Below are positions 25,401 through 40,400 of a stretch of DNA of 64,000 nucleotides, in pieces. Numbering within the stretch: position 1 is the first letter of the stretch; the number at the start of each line of letters is the position of its first letter. Under the pieces are notes generated by a model. It was not told the DNA's origin, did not search any database, and worked only from the letters and a program-made list of their open reading frames with translations. Location of the stretch: positions 13,856,671 through 13,920,670 of the forward strand of contig CM036775.1 of the NCBI GenBank assembly GCA_020796225.1, written 5' to 3'. The stretch is from Arion vulgaris. Its lineage: Eukaryota > Mollusca > Gastropoda > Stylommatophora > Arionidae. The position numbers and the translations under genes are program-made.

Positions 25401-28400
25401 AATGCTTCCAGTCAGTCTTCTCAATGTATGTCCTATCCATCGCCAGCATTTATTCCTGAGCTCTTTCTCCACTGGTATCTGCTTTGTTCTTTCTCTGAGT
25501 TCCTTGTTCGTAATCTTATCATACCATCTCAGTCCCCCTATTCTACGTAAACATCCATTTACGAAGGTCTGCAGTTTTCTGATGGTTTCCTTTGTTGTCA
25601 TCCATGATTCCGAGCCATAGAACAGCACTGACTTCAAATTTGATTGAAAGATTCTCAACTTTGTGTTTGATTTGATCTCCTTTGACTTCCATATGACCAA
25701 ATAGAAAGACTCTCCACAAGTGCAAATATACCTTGCCCACACTGTACAAGACCAAGAGAGACTCTGCATAGAACCATCACCAGAGAAGGCTCAACGATGG
25801 GCCTAGTAAACATTAAAGACCTAAAACAGATAGCAACGAATTGCGAGACATGGAGAGCTATGACCTCTGCCCTATGCGCCTCCCACAGGCCCAAGAGGAA
25901 AGACTAACTAACTAACACTGTACAAGAACATTTCAATTCAGCATTGGGCCCACTAGTCATCTACGCACACACAGACAGACATAATAAAACAACACTCCCT
26001 CGTATGAAAATTGTGGTCATCACCACCCATGATGGATGAGCATCAACAGTTGGATAGAAAGTAGGTGAATGGAGCATGTATGAACTTGTTCAATGTGCAA
26101 TAATGTCGATCAGAAGAATTGAACTGATTTTCTGTTGATATTCTCAGAACATATCCCAGATGATGAGAATCTAGTAAAACAAGAACCTAGAGAAACTGGA
26201 ACTGTCAAAATGAGAGTGTACCTACGGTACTTGAAAGCCTGCTCTGTCAGTTTATGTTTCATTTCCATATTTTTACAGGTATGTTACTTGTTTGTCTATA
26301 CATTTCATACAATACACTCCTTGTTTTTATCTCTCTTGTCTGTGACACCAAATGTTCTTAGAACATCCTGGACAGAGAAGAGAAAAAACAAAGACATCAT
26401 AGAAATACATCATCAGCATCATCGTCATCATCATCATTCAACCATTCTATAATTTTAAGATCAAACTTTTGGTTGACTTGAATGGGTCAGGGATGTTGTA
26501 GTTCCACTTTCTAGTGGTTGTGGGTAGTTAGTTTTCTGACGAATACATGATTGTTGTTCCAGGTAGTAATTTCCTTGGGTTGTTATATATATAATTATTT
26601 ACTAGATTGATGTTGTTCCTTATTGATGGTGGCTCCTTTCTTTACACATGGCTTTCATACGACCACAATATATTCAACGACTATGGTGTATTCATATATA
26701 CATGTTTATTTTGATGTTACAAGTGCAGACAACACACAAACACGTCTATCCATGTCCACTGTTTATGTTCGTCCCCCTATGTTGTCACTACGTCGCTAAG
26801 CAGTACTAACAAATCTACGTCAACTAGTTTCACTACGTCAATGTTCCGTTCTAGTGTTGCTACTGCTCATAGTAAGCAGATTTGGTGTGCAAACACTACA
26901 GTCTCTACTTATGCATTTCTACAAACTTATCTATCTAAACTACCTGTCTAGTCTGTTGGCTACTACCTGGGGTTGGGGACGGTTGTGCCCGTTCCTGGCA
27001 CACTACTACAGGGACTCCAGTGTTGCTACTTCTTCTTCTTCTTCTAGCCAGGGCTGCGAGTTTTCACTCTTGGGCAGCCAATGCCAGTTTGTAGAATCTG
27101 CATGTGTTCTGTAATTGTGGAAGACTAGTGTAAAGGGTATTATGAACAGATGGGTGTGGTGGGAGGAGTTATCAGTGTTGCTACTAGAAATATATATCTT
27201 CTCAATAAGATTTGCATCTCATATTAGAAAATAAATAATAAAATTCCTACAAAATATTTTCATTATCTTCTAAATTATATTGGGGACTCTCGCTGGGGCT
27301 ATGGAGTTCATGCATTGCCACTGATATCTTCCTGTGTAAGGAAGCGATTGGAGCCCATACTCACCGAAGTGTAATGATAATTGTCCTATCAATCATCTCA
27401 TCTATAAAATGACTAAAGATATAGAAAGCAAGTTGAATGCATTTGAAAATAGATGTCTGCGAAAAATAATGAATATAAAATGGAACGAATTCAGAAGTGA
27501 TGAAATCAGAGACATGTCTGGTCAACCACTAGTGACAACTGTTATAAGAAAGAGAAGATGGAGATATGTTGGGCACACCTTGAGGAGAAATGATCAATGA
27601 ATATCAAAGCAGGCATTGAAGTGGGATGCAAAGGGTCCCAGAAAGAGAGGTCGATCTAAGGAGACCCTGAAGCGAACTTTGCTGAGAGAGGCAGGAAATA
27701 TCGGTCTCAGTTCCATGGAGGAGATTGAGCGAGTTGCCCAGGATAGAGCGGTATGGAGAAATTACTTGCAGGCCCTATGTAACGATAACGGCGAGAGGAT
27801 TATTATTATTAATCATCTCATCTGATCTTATGTATGTCCTCTATAGGTAATCTACCATTCTCTGATTGTGTCATCCAACTTCTGGTTGACCTTATGGGTC
27901 AGTGAGTCCAACATTGATGCTAGGAATGCTTATCGCTACAGTCTTGATACCAGAAATACAACTTTATCACTAGAGGTAAGATTTCAATGTTGGTAGTGCT
28001 GGGGGTTGGGGTTGAGACTGGACTTTTCATAAAAGGGGATCTCATTTGCAAAGTGGTTTAAGTGTTTGCTTGTCGTTCTGAAGGGTGCATCCTCGAATCC
28101 AGACCGAGTCACAGGTGCAATTTTTTCATGAGGTCCTCAGGATTGTTGCTGGAGCTATGGAGCTTGTGCTTTGTGCAACACTTTGTGCCACCTCTGAAGT
28201 CGATAAGCCCGCTTGCATGGCGTGGGACACCAGTCAAATAGTAAAGTAGACTATCACACAAAAATCAGTGAGAAACATCATACCAGGCATCATGGCTAAC
28301 GCCCGAATTCACAGCAAGCAAATGCAGAAGAAGATGGCATGCCATTTCTGCAGACAGGGATGGAACCATAAGGGATAAAATCCGGTGCAGCGAAGTCAAT

Positions 28401-31400
28401 ACTTAGCTTTTAGACCCCTTTCTAATTAAAAAAATGACAATATTCATTATCCATGTCAGGAATTCTTCTTCTCCTTCTTCGAATGCTCCATATCGACCAC
28501 TTGTTAACCACTCTGTGTGAGTTGTATGTGATCTGAGCATAACAGCGATTGTACATTGTGCCAGTTATGCGCCTACAAGTAGGCCAGCACATCTGATTTC
28601 TGCTACGCTTTTAGTTACTAGAGTAGTTTCCTAGGTTCTACATTAGTCGCCTCTTACAATGTACCTTGTAGGTCACAGTGGTACTATTCTTTGCTTCTCT
28701 TGCAGACCGTGGCATTACACGGGCGGTATGGAATTAGAAGAGTTACTGGTCCCCTACAAGGTTAGATAAGAAGTATGTATAACTAACAAGTGGGGATCTC
28801 TGTGGCTAAGTGGTAACCAAGGCTCTTGCATTGCATTCCGAAGATCGTGGTTTGAATCCGGACCACACCGTTTTTTCACGCATGCTTTTTTTTCTCCAGA
28901 CATCCCTAATATTGTTGCAGGAGCTATGGAGTTTATGCTTTGTGCAATACTCAAAAAAGAGACATTAGTAAGTGAGGTGACATGGAGGGACCACACTAAA
29001 AGAAGGAGGGAGGTTATAAAGGAGAAAGAAAGACTCATGTAAATGACAGAGAAAAATATATGAGAGACATTGAAAAAGAAATTTCTGTATGAGAAATGGA
29101 GTGAGCTCAGTAAAAGAGAGGAAAAGAATGAGAGGGAGAAAGGATAAGAGGTCTTTTTTTTAAAATAGAGAAGAGTGAGAGACCAATGTTAGAGAGCGGG
29201 AGACCATAGAGAGAGAGACAGAAAGATAGGGGGAGAAAGGAAGAGGGAAAATGTATAGAAGGCCCTCTGTAAGATAGGAGTGTGGGAGAGATATAGGGAA
29301 CGAGACCATAGTAATAGAGTGATGGAGAGTTAAGTGGGAAGAGGGAGGTACACATCAACTAGAAGAAAGACAGAGAGAGAGAAAAGGTGGTGAAAAAGGA
29401 GAAAGAAAACAATTGCACTTGGTCATTAACTTGGTGAGCGTCTGTAGCTTAAGCGGTAGTGAGCTCGATCACAACCCAAGTGTACCTGGTTCAAACTCCG
29501 CTGCGGGCAAGGTTGGAAAGAAATTAGTTTCTTCTGATTTTTACGGACAATAAAAATTGACCTCACAGTTCAGAAAGCAATGACAAACTACTGAATGTAT
29601 AAGTGGTGCCTAGAAAATCGATGACTTGTTTACTGTTATTGATGGCTAAGTCCTGTAAAGGATATGCCAGGATTTTCTTTGTCATTCATTAACATATGTA
29701 TTAATAAATACTAAGAATTTTTTCTGTTGATTGACTAATACCTTGAACCTTTGACATCTGATCTAGTTTGACAATGCTGGCTACATGTTGACCTTCATAT
29801 TTCTGTCTGTGAGTGCTGTGTTGGCTTGCTTATTTGGTTGCCTCATCATTTACCACACTGGCTACATCGGCTCCAAACATCTCTTCATCAACATGCTTGC
29901 CACAGTGATTCATTTCCCTATGAGGTAATGTACTTATATTTCAGTTTGGAATATCTTCATTGCACGACGTACATGTCCATAGGTGCTGCAATCTCCTTGC
30001 AATATCTCAATAGAGTCCAGCGACTGACCGTACCAGTTCGAATTTGATTGATGAACCTACTCATATACCACCTGTTATGCTGTTCTTTTCTTGCTACATC
30101 AATCTTCAATCCAAGCTCCTGCAATCTAGTAGCTGACATGGATTGGTTTAGATGAAAATCTTCTTTGCGGCCTCTATGAGGGCGTTCAAAATGTCAGCTC
30201 GTGAACAGAACAGGATGGTCCAGATTAGAATCACAACCTTCGGAACGCAAGGAAGAGCGTTACCACTTAGCCACAGAGACTACTGAAATACTTCGCTCAT
30301 GAACAGAATGGCGTGGTCTGGATTTGAACGCACAACCTGCAGAGCGAAAGGTAAGCGTGTAACCACTTAGCCACAGAGACCTCCGAAATACTGCATATGA
30401 AATAATGCATATGAAATAATAATAAGTAAAAAGTAAAAGTAAAGGAACCCTTTCATACCTTGTGGTATATAGGTCAATACAGTGTTAGGCCTGTATTTTC
30501 ATTGACCGTCGGCACACAATGGGTGATGTGGTCAGCATCACGCCGGCGCCTTTACTTCCCAGAGCATGTCTGGTACCCATTTGAGGCTGGGTCGACCTGA
30601 GAGCCGCCGTGGTCGGGAAAAAATTCACGCACATTGCGGGAGCTGAACCCAGACCACCAGCCTTGCCAAGCGAGTTCACTAACAACTGCGCTACAGCGGC
30701 TCTCTATATGAAATAATAATGCATATGAAATAATAATAATAATAATTCCTCTCATACCGTTATACGTTACATAGGGCCTGCAAGTAATTTCTCCATACCG
30801 TTCAATCCTGGGCAACTCGCTCAATCCTGGGCAACTCGCTCAATCTCCTCCATGGAACTGAGACCGATATTTCCTGCACCTCTCAGCAAAGTTCGTTTCA
30901 GGGTCTCGTATATGAAATACTGCATATGAAATAATAATACATATGAAATACTGCATATGCAATAATACTACATATGAAATAATGCAGGCAAGACAAGGAG
31001 AGAGAATATAAGAAATGAAACACTGAGAAATATCATTGAAACAACACAAGTAAACGATTTTATCGAACATCAGAAAATGGTTCGTGTAATTGGTCAGGAT
31101 AATTCCCAATTAGCAAGAACATTAGGCTACAAGGCACAAGATGATGATCGCAGAATACATCAGGCTACAAGATACAAGAGGGTGATTCCCAGAATAATGA
31201 TGGGTGGAAGCAGTCAAAGAGAGTTCAGTCTGTCACCATATCATTCTCACAGACATATACCTACATGTACCTTTTCTCAGCTGTGCTGAAAGGCATAAGC
31301 TTTCTCTTCCTTCTCCTTTTCTCTAAAACTTGTTTTGCCTCGCAGCAGCATTAGTGTAAGAAGATATTTCTAGAACAGGCTTTTGTTTGCACTTCATAAA

Positions 31401-34400
31401 TTGTGTTTTTCACTGTCTCTGTTATTTCTGAGGTCCACTAAGGCACCAGCAATAGTATAAAAGAATAAGAAGAAGAAGAAGAAGCAGCGCTTTCTAATCC
31501 TGTATAATTGTGAAGTTTATTTCTAACAGATTCTTGGATACTAATCCTACAGGAAGAATCATGAATCGGTTCTCTGCTGATACTGTTGCTATTGATCAGG
31601 TAGGGTTATATAATATGTATGTTGTATAAAAAGTATGTTGTATAATAGGTATGTTGTATGGCAGGTATGTTGTGTAATAGGTATGTTGTATGGCAGGTAT
31701 GTTGTGTAATAGGTATGTTGTATGGCAGGTATGTAATATAATAGGTATGTTGTATGGCAGGTATACAGTATAATATGTATTTTGTATAATAGGTATGTTG
31801 TATAGTATGTATGTTGTATAATAGGTATGTTGTATAAAAGGTATGGTGCATAATAGGTGTGTAGTATAATAGGTGGTGGCATCTGTGGCCTAGGGGTTAG
31901 TGACTCTGTCTATTAACCTCGACGTTCTGAGTTCGAATCACGCTGTGGACAGTTTGGTTGCAAATTGTTTCGTGTGGATTTTAACAAAGGACGATGGCAC
32001 CACCCGTTCAGAAAGCAATGACAAACTACTGAACGTAATAATGCCTAGAAAAATCACAGAGTTACAAAGCTGGGGTTGATTCGCAGAGTCCTGTAAAGGA
32101 TATGCAATTAATTTAAAAAAAAATTATAATAGGTATGTTGTATAATATGTATGTCGTATAATATGTATGTTGTATGGCAGGTATGTTGTATAATATGTAT
32201 GTTGTATGGTAGGTATGTTGTATAATAGGTATATTGTATGTCAGCTATGTTGAAATTAAAATGAACAAACTGTGCAACATTGGAGACTATGATTAATAGA
32301 TGAAGATTGATTGGAGATGTATGCCAGTAGGTAGATTGGCTAGAACAGCTCTCTGATGGATATCAGATGGGACAACAAAAGACATGGGGGTCTGAAGGAA
32401 GCATAGAAAAGAACTGTAGAAAGAGAGTTGAAAGATTGTGGCCTGACATGGGAAACAATTAGAAGAAGGACGACAGAACAACAACAATGGACATTATTTT
32501 ATTATAAATGTTTTTAAAAAAATCATGTTTTTAATATACGATTTCAGCGTCTTGGTGGTCATATGGAGAATCTTCTACGCTGTACACTGTTCACACTATC
32601 TGCCATTGTTGTTAATGCAGTTACTACACCATATTTCTTGTTTGCTGCAGTTCCATTCTTCATACTCTATTACTTTCTGCAGAGATTCTTTCGTACTACA
32701 GCTAGGTAAGAATTCAAATGTGATTGTTGGCAGTTCATTAGTCATTCCCACGCCTGTGTGTTGCCGGGGTGGCAAGGGAAGCAAAGAATAGTAACACTGT
32801 AACCTACAAGGCATGTCGTAAGAGGTGACTGAGGTAGAAGCCTAGGGAAACTACCCTAGTAAATAAAAAGCATAGCTGAAATCGGATGTGCTGGCCTACT
32901 TGTAGATGCATAACTGGCACAATGTACCATCACTCTTAGGCTCAGATCACATACAAATCACAAAGAGTGGTTTAACAAGTGGTCGATATATGGAGCATTT
33001 GAAGAAGAAGATTGGTCATTCCCAAGTTACTCAGTCCATCCCAAGTGCTCCACCTGAATGTGGTGGGATGACTTGCATGCCTTTATGATTCCTAGAGCTA
33101 GAGCCTAGGGCTCCTGGTAGGTCTAACCATGCCCCAGTAGACCCCAGTTGTTGTGTTTGACTCTCATTCAATGTTTCGGAAGGTTCAAAATGTCATGCTG
33201 CATTATGAGTTTATGCCACCTATTGAGGTTTCCAACCTCCAAAAGCGTGCATGGATCTACTGTCCTGGGCATGCAAATGTTTGCCTCAATGAGAGAACAG
33301 ACAGGCTTGCATTAATAGAATTTATTGTCATGGAGTTGAAGATGAATAAGGATGTTCTTTTGTTCTTAGCGACACTAACATTGATGTTGGATTGATCCTT
33401 CCATTAATTTAAGGAACTTGGAATTACACATTGTACAAATAGAGCTGAGTGGCGGAGTGATAAGTGTGTTCAACCAGCGAGCCACAGGAACCACCAGTAT
33501 GCATACAATTCGATATATGTTGAGGAAGACCTATGAGTCTGCTTGGAGTGCAATGATGTCAGTTCTGTAACCAGTAACCAATTAAAGTTAATATCTGTTC
33601 AGTTTGTTGAAATTGTTCATCATTTTATAGACAATGACTTAACTGTACACACATGGACATGCTGGAGTTCAGGTTCCACTGCACTGACTCAAGCTGGCAG
33701 AAGTATGGACAGAGCCGATTTCATCAATGTGGTGCATACTCATTTATGTGATATGGGCGAGTCTCAGACACTGAACCGATTTCAAGAATTAGAAGTTAAG
33801 TTTGGGCATGCCAGACAGTGTCATCTACATGGTAGGGATAGAATATATACTAATCAACTTCTCACGGCTACGGTGAGCAAGTGGACTTTGAGATGACTCC
33901 TGCAACGGAGGACAGAACACACATGGGAATGCCCAATGTGCCATTATATCAATCGAATAACATAACACAGACATTTAGTGCTAACATCTGTCTAGTATGT
34001 TGTTAAAATTGTTCATTATTTCAGAGAGCTTCAAAGATTAGACAGTATTACCAAGTCACCAATATTATCTCATCTGTCAGAGACACTTACTGGGCTAACC
34101 ATTATTCGAGCATATGGGTAAGTAGATAACATTTCTCATTTGATTGCTGTTGTACCATTTTAACAAAGAACTTGCATATTCCCAGTGGCAACGTATGGGT
34201 GTAAAGCATGGACATTTAACAGGGCAGTGGAAAAACATATATGTGCTTTTGAATATGTGTTACAGAAGAGTTCTCCGTATATCATGAACAGAGAAGAGAA
34301 CAAATAGATCTATCCAGAAAGATCTCAGAATCAAAGAAAACTGGCTGATGTTACAAATAAGAAAAAGAAAATTAAAGTATTTTGGATATAATAAAAAGAC

Positions 34401-37400
34401 ACAAAGGGCTGGATAAGACTATCATGGAAGGAGGCATCCCGGCAAAGAGGAGAAGAGTAAGACCACAGAGAAGATGGATTCAGCATGTAAATCCTGTAGG
34501 TTTGAACATGACAGCTGCAGAGGCAGGATATCTGGCCTATGAGAGAGAGAAATTCCAAAGGAATGTTCAGGTTGCAAAGCTCTGCTCAGGACAAGCTATT
34601 TGATGATGATGATGATGATGGCTGCAGAGGCAGGATATCTGGCCTATGAGAGAGAGAAATTCCAAAGAACTGTTCAGGTTGCAAAGCTCTGCTCAGGACA
34701 AGCTATTTGATGATGATGTATTAATTAGTGTAGGGTTTAACCTCTTCAATCTTCTAAGTAGATATACTTGCTAGTGGTATTTTTTAAGATGATGTAAAGC
34801 CAGTATACTAGCTTGATTGATTGGACTATCATCATTGCATTTCGGTGAGTAACCATGTGTGCTACAATCTCTTTCTTACATATGAAGATCTCAGCTGCAG
34901 TGCACAAACTCCATAGCACCGGTGAGGGTTTTCCATTGTAATTTGGAGGTGGTAAAGAAATTTTGTAGGAATTTTATTTTAAATCTTTTTCTAATGAACT
35001 TTGCCAGGGCAGTGGCTTTTCAGCCTGCTCTTTTCGATTTTGAACTGCCAAGGGTTCTTTTACATGCTCAAATTGAACACGGGACCTACATTTTATTGTC
35101 CATCTCCTATAGGACTTGGAACTCGATCTCATTACACTGAGATCAAGGATCTCTGAAAAAATATCCTGATGGCTCCACAGGAGAGCAAACCGGTTACCTT
35201 TGGCACAAGAGGCGAGCACCTAACCTCTACACTACAGAGAATTCTGTATAAGTTACACTTATAAGGGCCTCCAGATGTGAAACAATTAGTAGAAAGCTGG
35301 CAGAACAGCAGCAATGGAAATCTCTTGTGGAAGCCCTATATGTCAAAGGGAACACAAAGAGGATATAGTTAGACATTGATCAATCAAGCAATCAAACAAA
35401 CATGTCTATTGATATGAGATTTCTAACATCTCTGAGTCCCTATGTGCAATAGTAGCAGTTCCCAAACATTTCATTACCTCGGACCCCTTTTAAATACATT
35501 TTGTTGCCGAGACCCCAAGGTTTCTATATATGAAAATTTTCTAACAATGGAGTTATTATTACACCACACCAACAGTCAAGCTGGCTCCAATTTCTCAGAT
35601 TGCGAAACTTCAAATGATCTTTCATTTTGTCCTGTCAGACGTTTAGACTCCGTTCTTGTCCGGGTCATTTGATTTCGCAGCAGAACTAGTTTACCACTGT
35701 TTTTATACTTGTTCTTAAAATGTATTTTTCTCTTTGAAATTTCATAGATCACAATATGTCTTCAAGCGCTTGATGACCACCTGTGAGTACCTCGTGCACC
35801 CCCAGGGTTCCACGGATCCCAGTTTGGGAAACACTGTGCTATGTGATCACTGTGTCCTTTTTTCCTTCTTTGATATTGCTTGTATCGTTTTAACATGTAC
35901 ATCTTTCTTTTATTATTTCAGGCTACAGACAGATTTCAAGAGAAGAGCTTTCAAAAGTATAGATTGCAACGTAGCTCCATTTCTCTTCATTCATACCACA
36001 AACCGATGGTTGGGAATACGTCTTGTATGTACTTGCTTTATTTACCATTTTACATTAGTTCATATATTGTGTGGGCAATCGGTGGCTTAGCAGTAGCGGG
36101 CACGATAACAATCTAAGACTACCTGGTTCACACTCTGTGGCAGGTAATTTGGAAACATTTCTTCCTGTTGGTTTTTGCGTGCGGAAAAAATAGACCTCAC
36201 CGTTCAGAAAGCAAAGGCAAACTACTGAATGTATAAGTAGTGCCTAGAAAATCGACTACTCATTTACTGTGGTTGATGGTGACATTCTGTAAAGGACATG
36301 CTCTGATTTTCATTTTAGTTCCATATATCGTATTTTCTGAAATTCCTGTTTGGTTATTGGTTACCAAACAGACGTCATTACACTACGGCAGACCCATAGG
36401 TGCTCAGTCTTCCCCAACGGATGTTGAAAGATGTGCGTGCTGATGGTTTCTGTGGCTCTCTGGTTAAGCACACTCCTCACTCTGCCCCTCAGGCATCCAG
36501 TTTCTTCTCTTCCTCTTCTTCTGTATGCATATTTTCTACTTATACAATAGGTGACTCTAAACTCCTTAAATCGCTAGGTCAATTCAACATCCATTTTAGT
36601 GTCTTCTTCCCACCAGTGTGTTGCTGTGGCTCGCAAAGGGAGCAAAGAATAGTAACACTGCGACATACAAAGCATATCATAAGAGGTGACTGAGGTAGGG
36701 GCATAGGGAAGCTACCCTAGTAAATAAAAAGCATTACAGAAATTGGATGTGCTGGCCTACTTGTAGGCACATAACTGGCACAACGTACAAAAACACACCT
36801 GGTCACTATTCTATAAGTTTATAATATTGAATTTAGGAAATGATACAATCTTGTCGATCTATCGAAACTAATGAAGTTAGAGATATGCGGTTGGAGAATG
36901 ATAAGAAAAGAAAATGAAGGCCAGAAACATGGGGACAGTGGAGGAAAGATTAATTATTAAGCTTGACTACAAGCGTCGGAGGAGTGTAAAGGCGATTGAT
37001 GAGGAAACTAAAGAGGAACGACTTGGAAGATCAACGGAAAAGGATAACAAATGTAACTTTAAAACTGTTGAATTTACGACTAGATTAAAATTAAAATTCC
37101 CTTGCAAAGAACGTGCACATCTGCTAGTATATATATATATAAGTTTATTATCTATATTGCCTCTGATTTTGACAGGATTTCATGAGCTGTCTATTGGTGT
37201 TCATATCATCAGTGACTAGTCTGAGCACAGGTTTCCATGGGTTGGCCAATCCTGCCTTCATTGGTCTGGGTATCACCTACACCCTCATGGTAAGTTATCT
37301 CTCTTTGTGTATGTCTTTTTCTTTCTTTCTTTTCTCGAATCTTGTTTTGCCTCACAGTGTCAGGATAAGAAGAGATTTTGTTAATAATGTGTCATCCCTT

Positions 37401-40400
37401 TTAACTCTTAGTGCACACCATCTCATTATCATCAAATAGCTTGTCCTGAGCAGAACCTTACCACCCCAACAGTTCTCTGGAATTTCTCTCTCTCATAGGC
37501 CAGATGTCCTGCCTCTGCAACCATCATGTTCAAACCATCAGTTACACCCTGAATCCATCTTCTCCGTGGTCTTCCTCTTCTTCTCTTTGCCGGTATGCCT
37601 CCTTCCATGATGGTCTTCTACAGCCCACCATCTAGGATGGGAAAAACTAGCTGATGACAGAGTTGTGTGGGAAGCAATATTGCGCAAGGGCGCAGAGTCT
37701 TTTGAGAAGAGACTTATGTATAAGCTGAAAGACATGAGAGAAAAGCAAAAACTCAGCTGCAAAGTTGTCACAGTAAAACACTTGCTAATTGACCGTCTGT
37801 AAAAGATGAAAAAGGTCATATATATATATATGCACACCATCTAAAACTGCTTTTTTTAAAAAAGAATAAAATGTGGTGCTCCAACTTTTCTTCTTTTCCG
37901 AACACCCCATATCGACCACTTGTTAACCACTCTTTATGATTTGTATGTGATCTGAGCCTAGGTGCGATTGTACATTGTGTCAGTTATGTGCCTACAAGTA
38001 GGCCAGCATATCTGATTTCTGCTATGCTTTTAAAAAAAAACTAGGGTAGCTTCCCTAGGCACCTTCCTCAGTCGCCTCTTATGACATGCCTTGTAGGTTG
38101 CAGTGTTACTATTCTTTGCTACCCTTGTGAGCCCTGGCAACACATGGGCAAAATGTACACTAAAACAATATCCATCAATATTTAAACCAAAAGGTCTTTA
38201 TCAAGCAAAGGATACAACAGTAGCAAATTGGCTGAAATTGGATTCATGTGTCCTAAACGTGTAGAAGTCTATGCGTTTAGGGGCCTACCAAACCAATGTG
38301 CAACATATACACATTCTTGGCAAAGATCAAACATATCACAAAGAGTGATTAAAATTGGTCATAAAGAACGAATGCAAAGAAGAAGAGAACAGTAGTGAAG
38401 AAATTCATACTTCTTGGACTGCAGACATAACATATACAATTAGACAATAAATCCCTAACTGCCTTCAAAACCGTAGAAAATGTTATTGGTTACTAAATTG
38501 ACATCATTGCACTCCGGGCAGACCCATAGGTGCTTAGTCTCCCCAACAGATATCAAAGAGTATGCATACTGATGGTTTCTGTGAATCGCTGATTAATTAC
38601 ACTCCTCACTCTGCCCCTCAGGCTTCCAGTTCTATTTGTACAACGAGTAACTCCAAACTGTTTAAATCGCTGCATCATCTATTTTAGTGTCCTCATCCAA
38701 CAGACAGTTGCAAAGTGACAGAAGACTTAGGCTCAGATCACATATAAATCACACATAGTGGTTAACAAGTGGTCAATATGGAGTGTTCAAAGAAGAACTG
38801 TCCTCATCCAACAGGCAGTCCCGAAGAGACAGAAGACTGCCTATACAATTAGAAAATGTACTCGCCCGTGTGATGCCGGGCCCACAAGAGAAACAAAGAA
38901 TAGTACCACTGCAACCTACAAGACATGTCGTAAGAGGCGACTGATGTAGGACCTAGGAAGCTACCCTAGTAAATAAAAAGCATCGCAGAAATCGAATGTG
39001 CTGGCCTACATGTAGGCGCATAACTGACACAACATACAATCGCTCTTAGGCTCAGATCACATACAAATCACACAGAGTGGTTAGCAAGTGGTCGATATGG
39101 AGTGTTTAAAGAAGAATAAAATGTAGTTCTGTCAATGAGTAAATGAAATGTTTGCTTACAGTTGTCAGGTCAGTTGAACTGGATTGTAAGAATATCTACA
39201 GAGGTTGAGCTGAGCATGAACGCTGTTGAAAGGGTCTTAGAGTACACAGATATGGATATGGAACCTTCAGTGATATCAGTTGGTAAGAGTAGCATGAAGA
39301 ATTCTGATTGTTGTGTGTGTAGTTTGTGTTATAGTGATCCAACTTAATATGTCTGTGTGTCGAGTTGAACATATCGTGTAGTTTATGTTATAATGATGCA
39401 GCTTAATATGTCTGTGTGTCGAGTTGAACATATCGTGTAGTTTATGTTATAATGATGCAACTTAATATGTCTGTGTGTCGAGTTGAACATATCGTGTAGT
39501 TTATGTTATAATGATGCAACTTAATATGTCTGTGTGTCGAGTTGAACATATCGTGTAGTTTATGTTATAATGATGCAGCTTAATATGTCTGTGTTTCGAG
39601 TTGAACATATCGTGTAGTTTATGTTATAATGATGCAACTTAATATGTCTGTGTTTCGAGTTGAACATATCGTGTAGTTTGTGTTATAATGATGCAGCTTA
39701 ATATGTCTGTGTGTCGAGTTGAACATATCGTGTAGTTTATGTTATAATGATCCAACTTAATATGTCTGTGTGTCGAGTTGAACATATCGTGTAGTTTATG
39801 TTATAATGATCCAACTTAATATGTCTGTGTTTCGAGTTGAACATATTGTGTAGTTTATGTTATAATGATGCAACTTAATATGTCTGTGTGTCGAGTTGAA
39901 CATATCGTGTAGTTTATGTTATAATGATGCAACTTAATATGTCTGTGTGTCGAGTTGAACATATCGTGTAGTTTATGTTATAATGATCCAACTTAATATG
40001 TCTGTGTGTCGAGTTGAACATATCGTGTAGTTTGTGTTATAATGATGCAACTTAATATGTCTGTGTGTCGAGTTGAACATATCGTGTAGTTTATGTTATA
40101 ATGATGCAACTTAATATGTCTGTGTTTCGAGTTGAACATATTGTGTAGTTTATGTTATAATGATCCAACTTAATATGTCTGTGTGTCGAGTTGAACATAT
40201 CGTGTAGTTTATGTTATAATGATGCAACTTAATATGTCTGTGTGTCGAGTTGAACATATCGTGTAGTTTGTGTTATAATGATGCAACTTAATATGTCTGT
40301 GTGTCGAGTTGAACATATCGTGTAGTTTATGTTATAATGATGCAACTTAATATGTCTGTGTGTCGAGTTGAACATATCGTGTAGTTTATGTTATAATGAT

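Larger units (their letters stand above)
30385..30985. repeat. Short ATATGAAATAATGC array split by insertions
   Basis: Units of CATATGAAATAAT occur at 30395-30422, 30708-30735 and 30908-30980. SINE-D and LINE-3 sequences sit between the blocks. Confidence 0.7.

Noticed and set aside
29435..29500. tRNA gene suggested by A- and B-box-like motifs
   Set aside because: The motifs belong to SINE-B heads followed by the SINE body; no complete cloverleaf can be drawn. The same applies to SINE-C, -D, -E and -F heads.
31589..31882. Tyr/His/Thr-rich - strand ORFs
   Set aside because: Translation of the GTATGTTGTAT array; no plausible protein.
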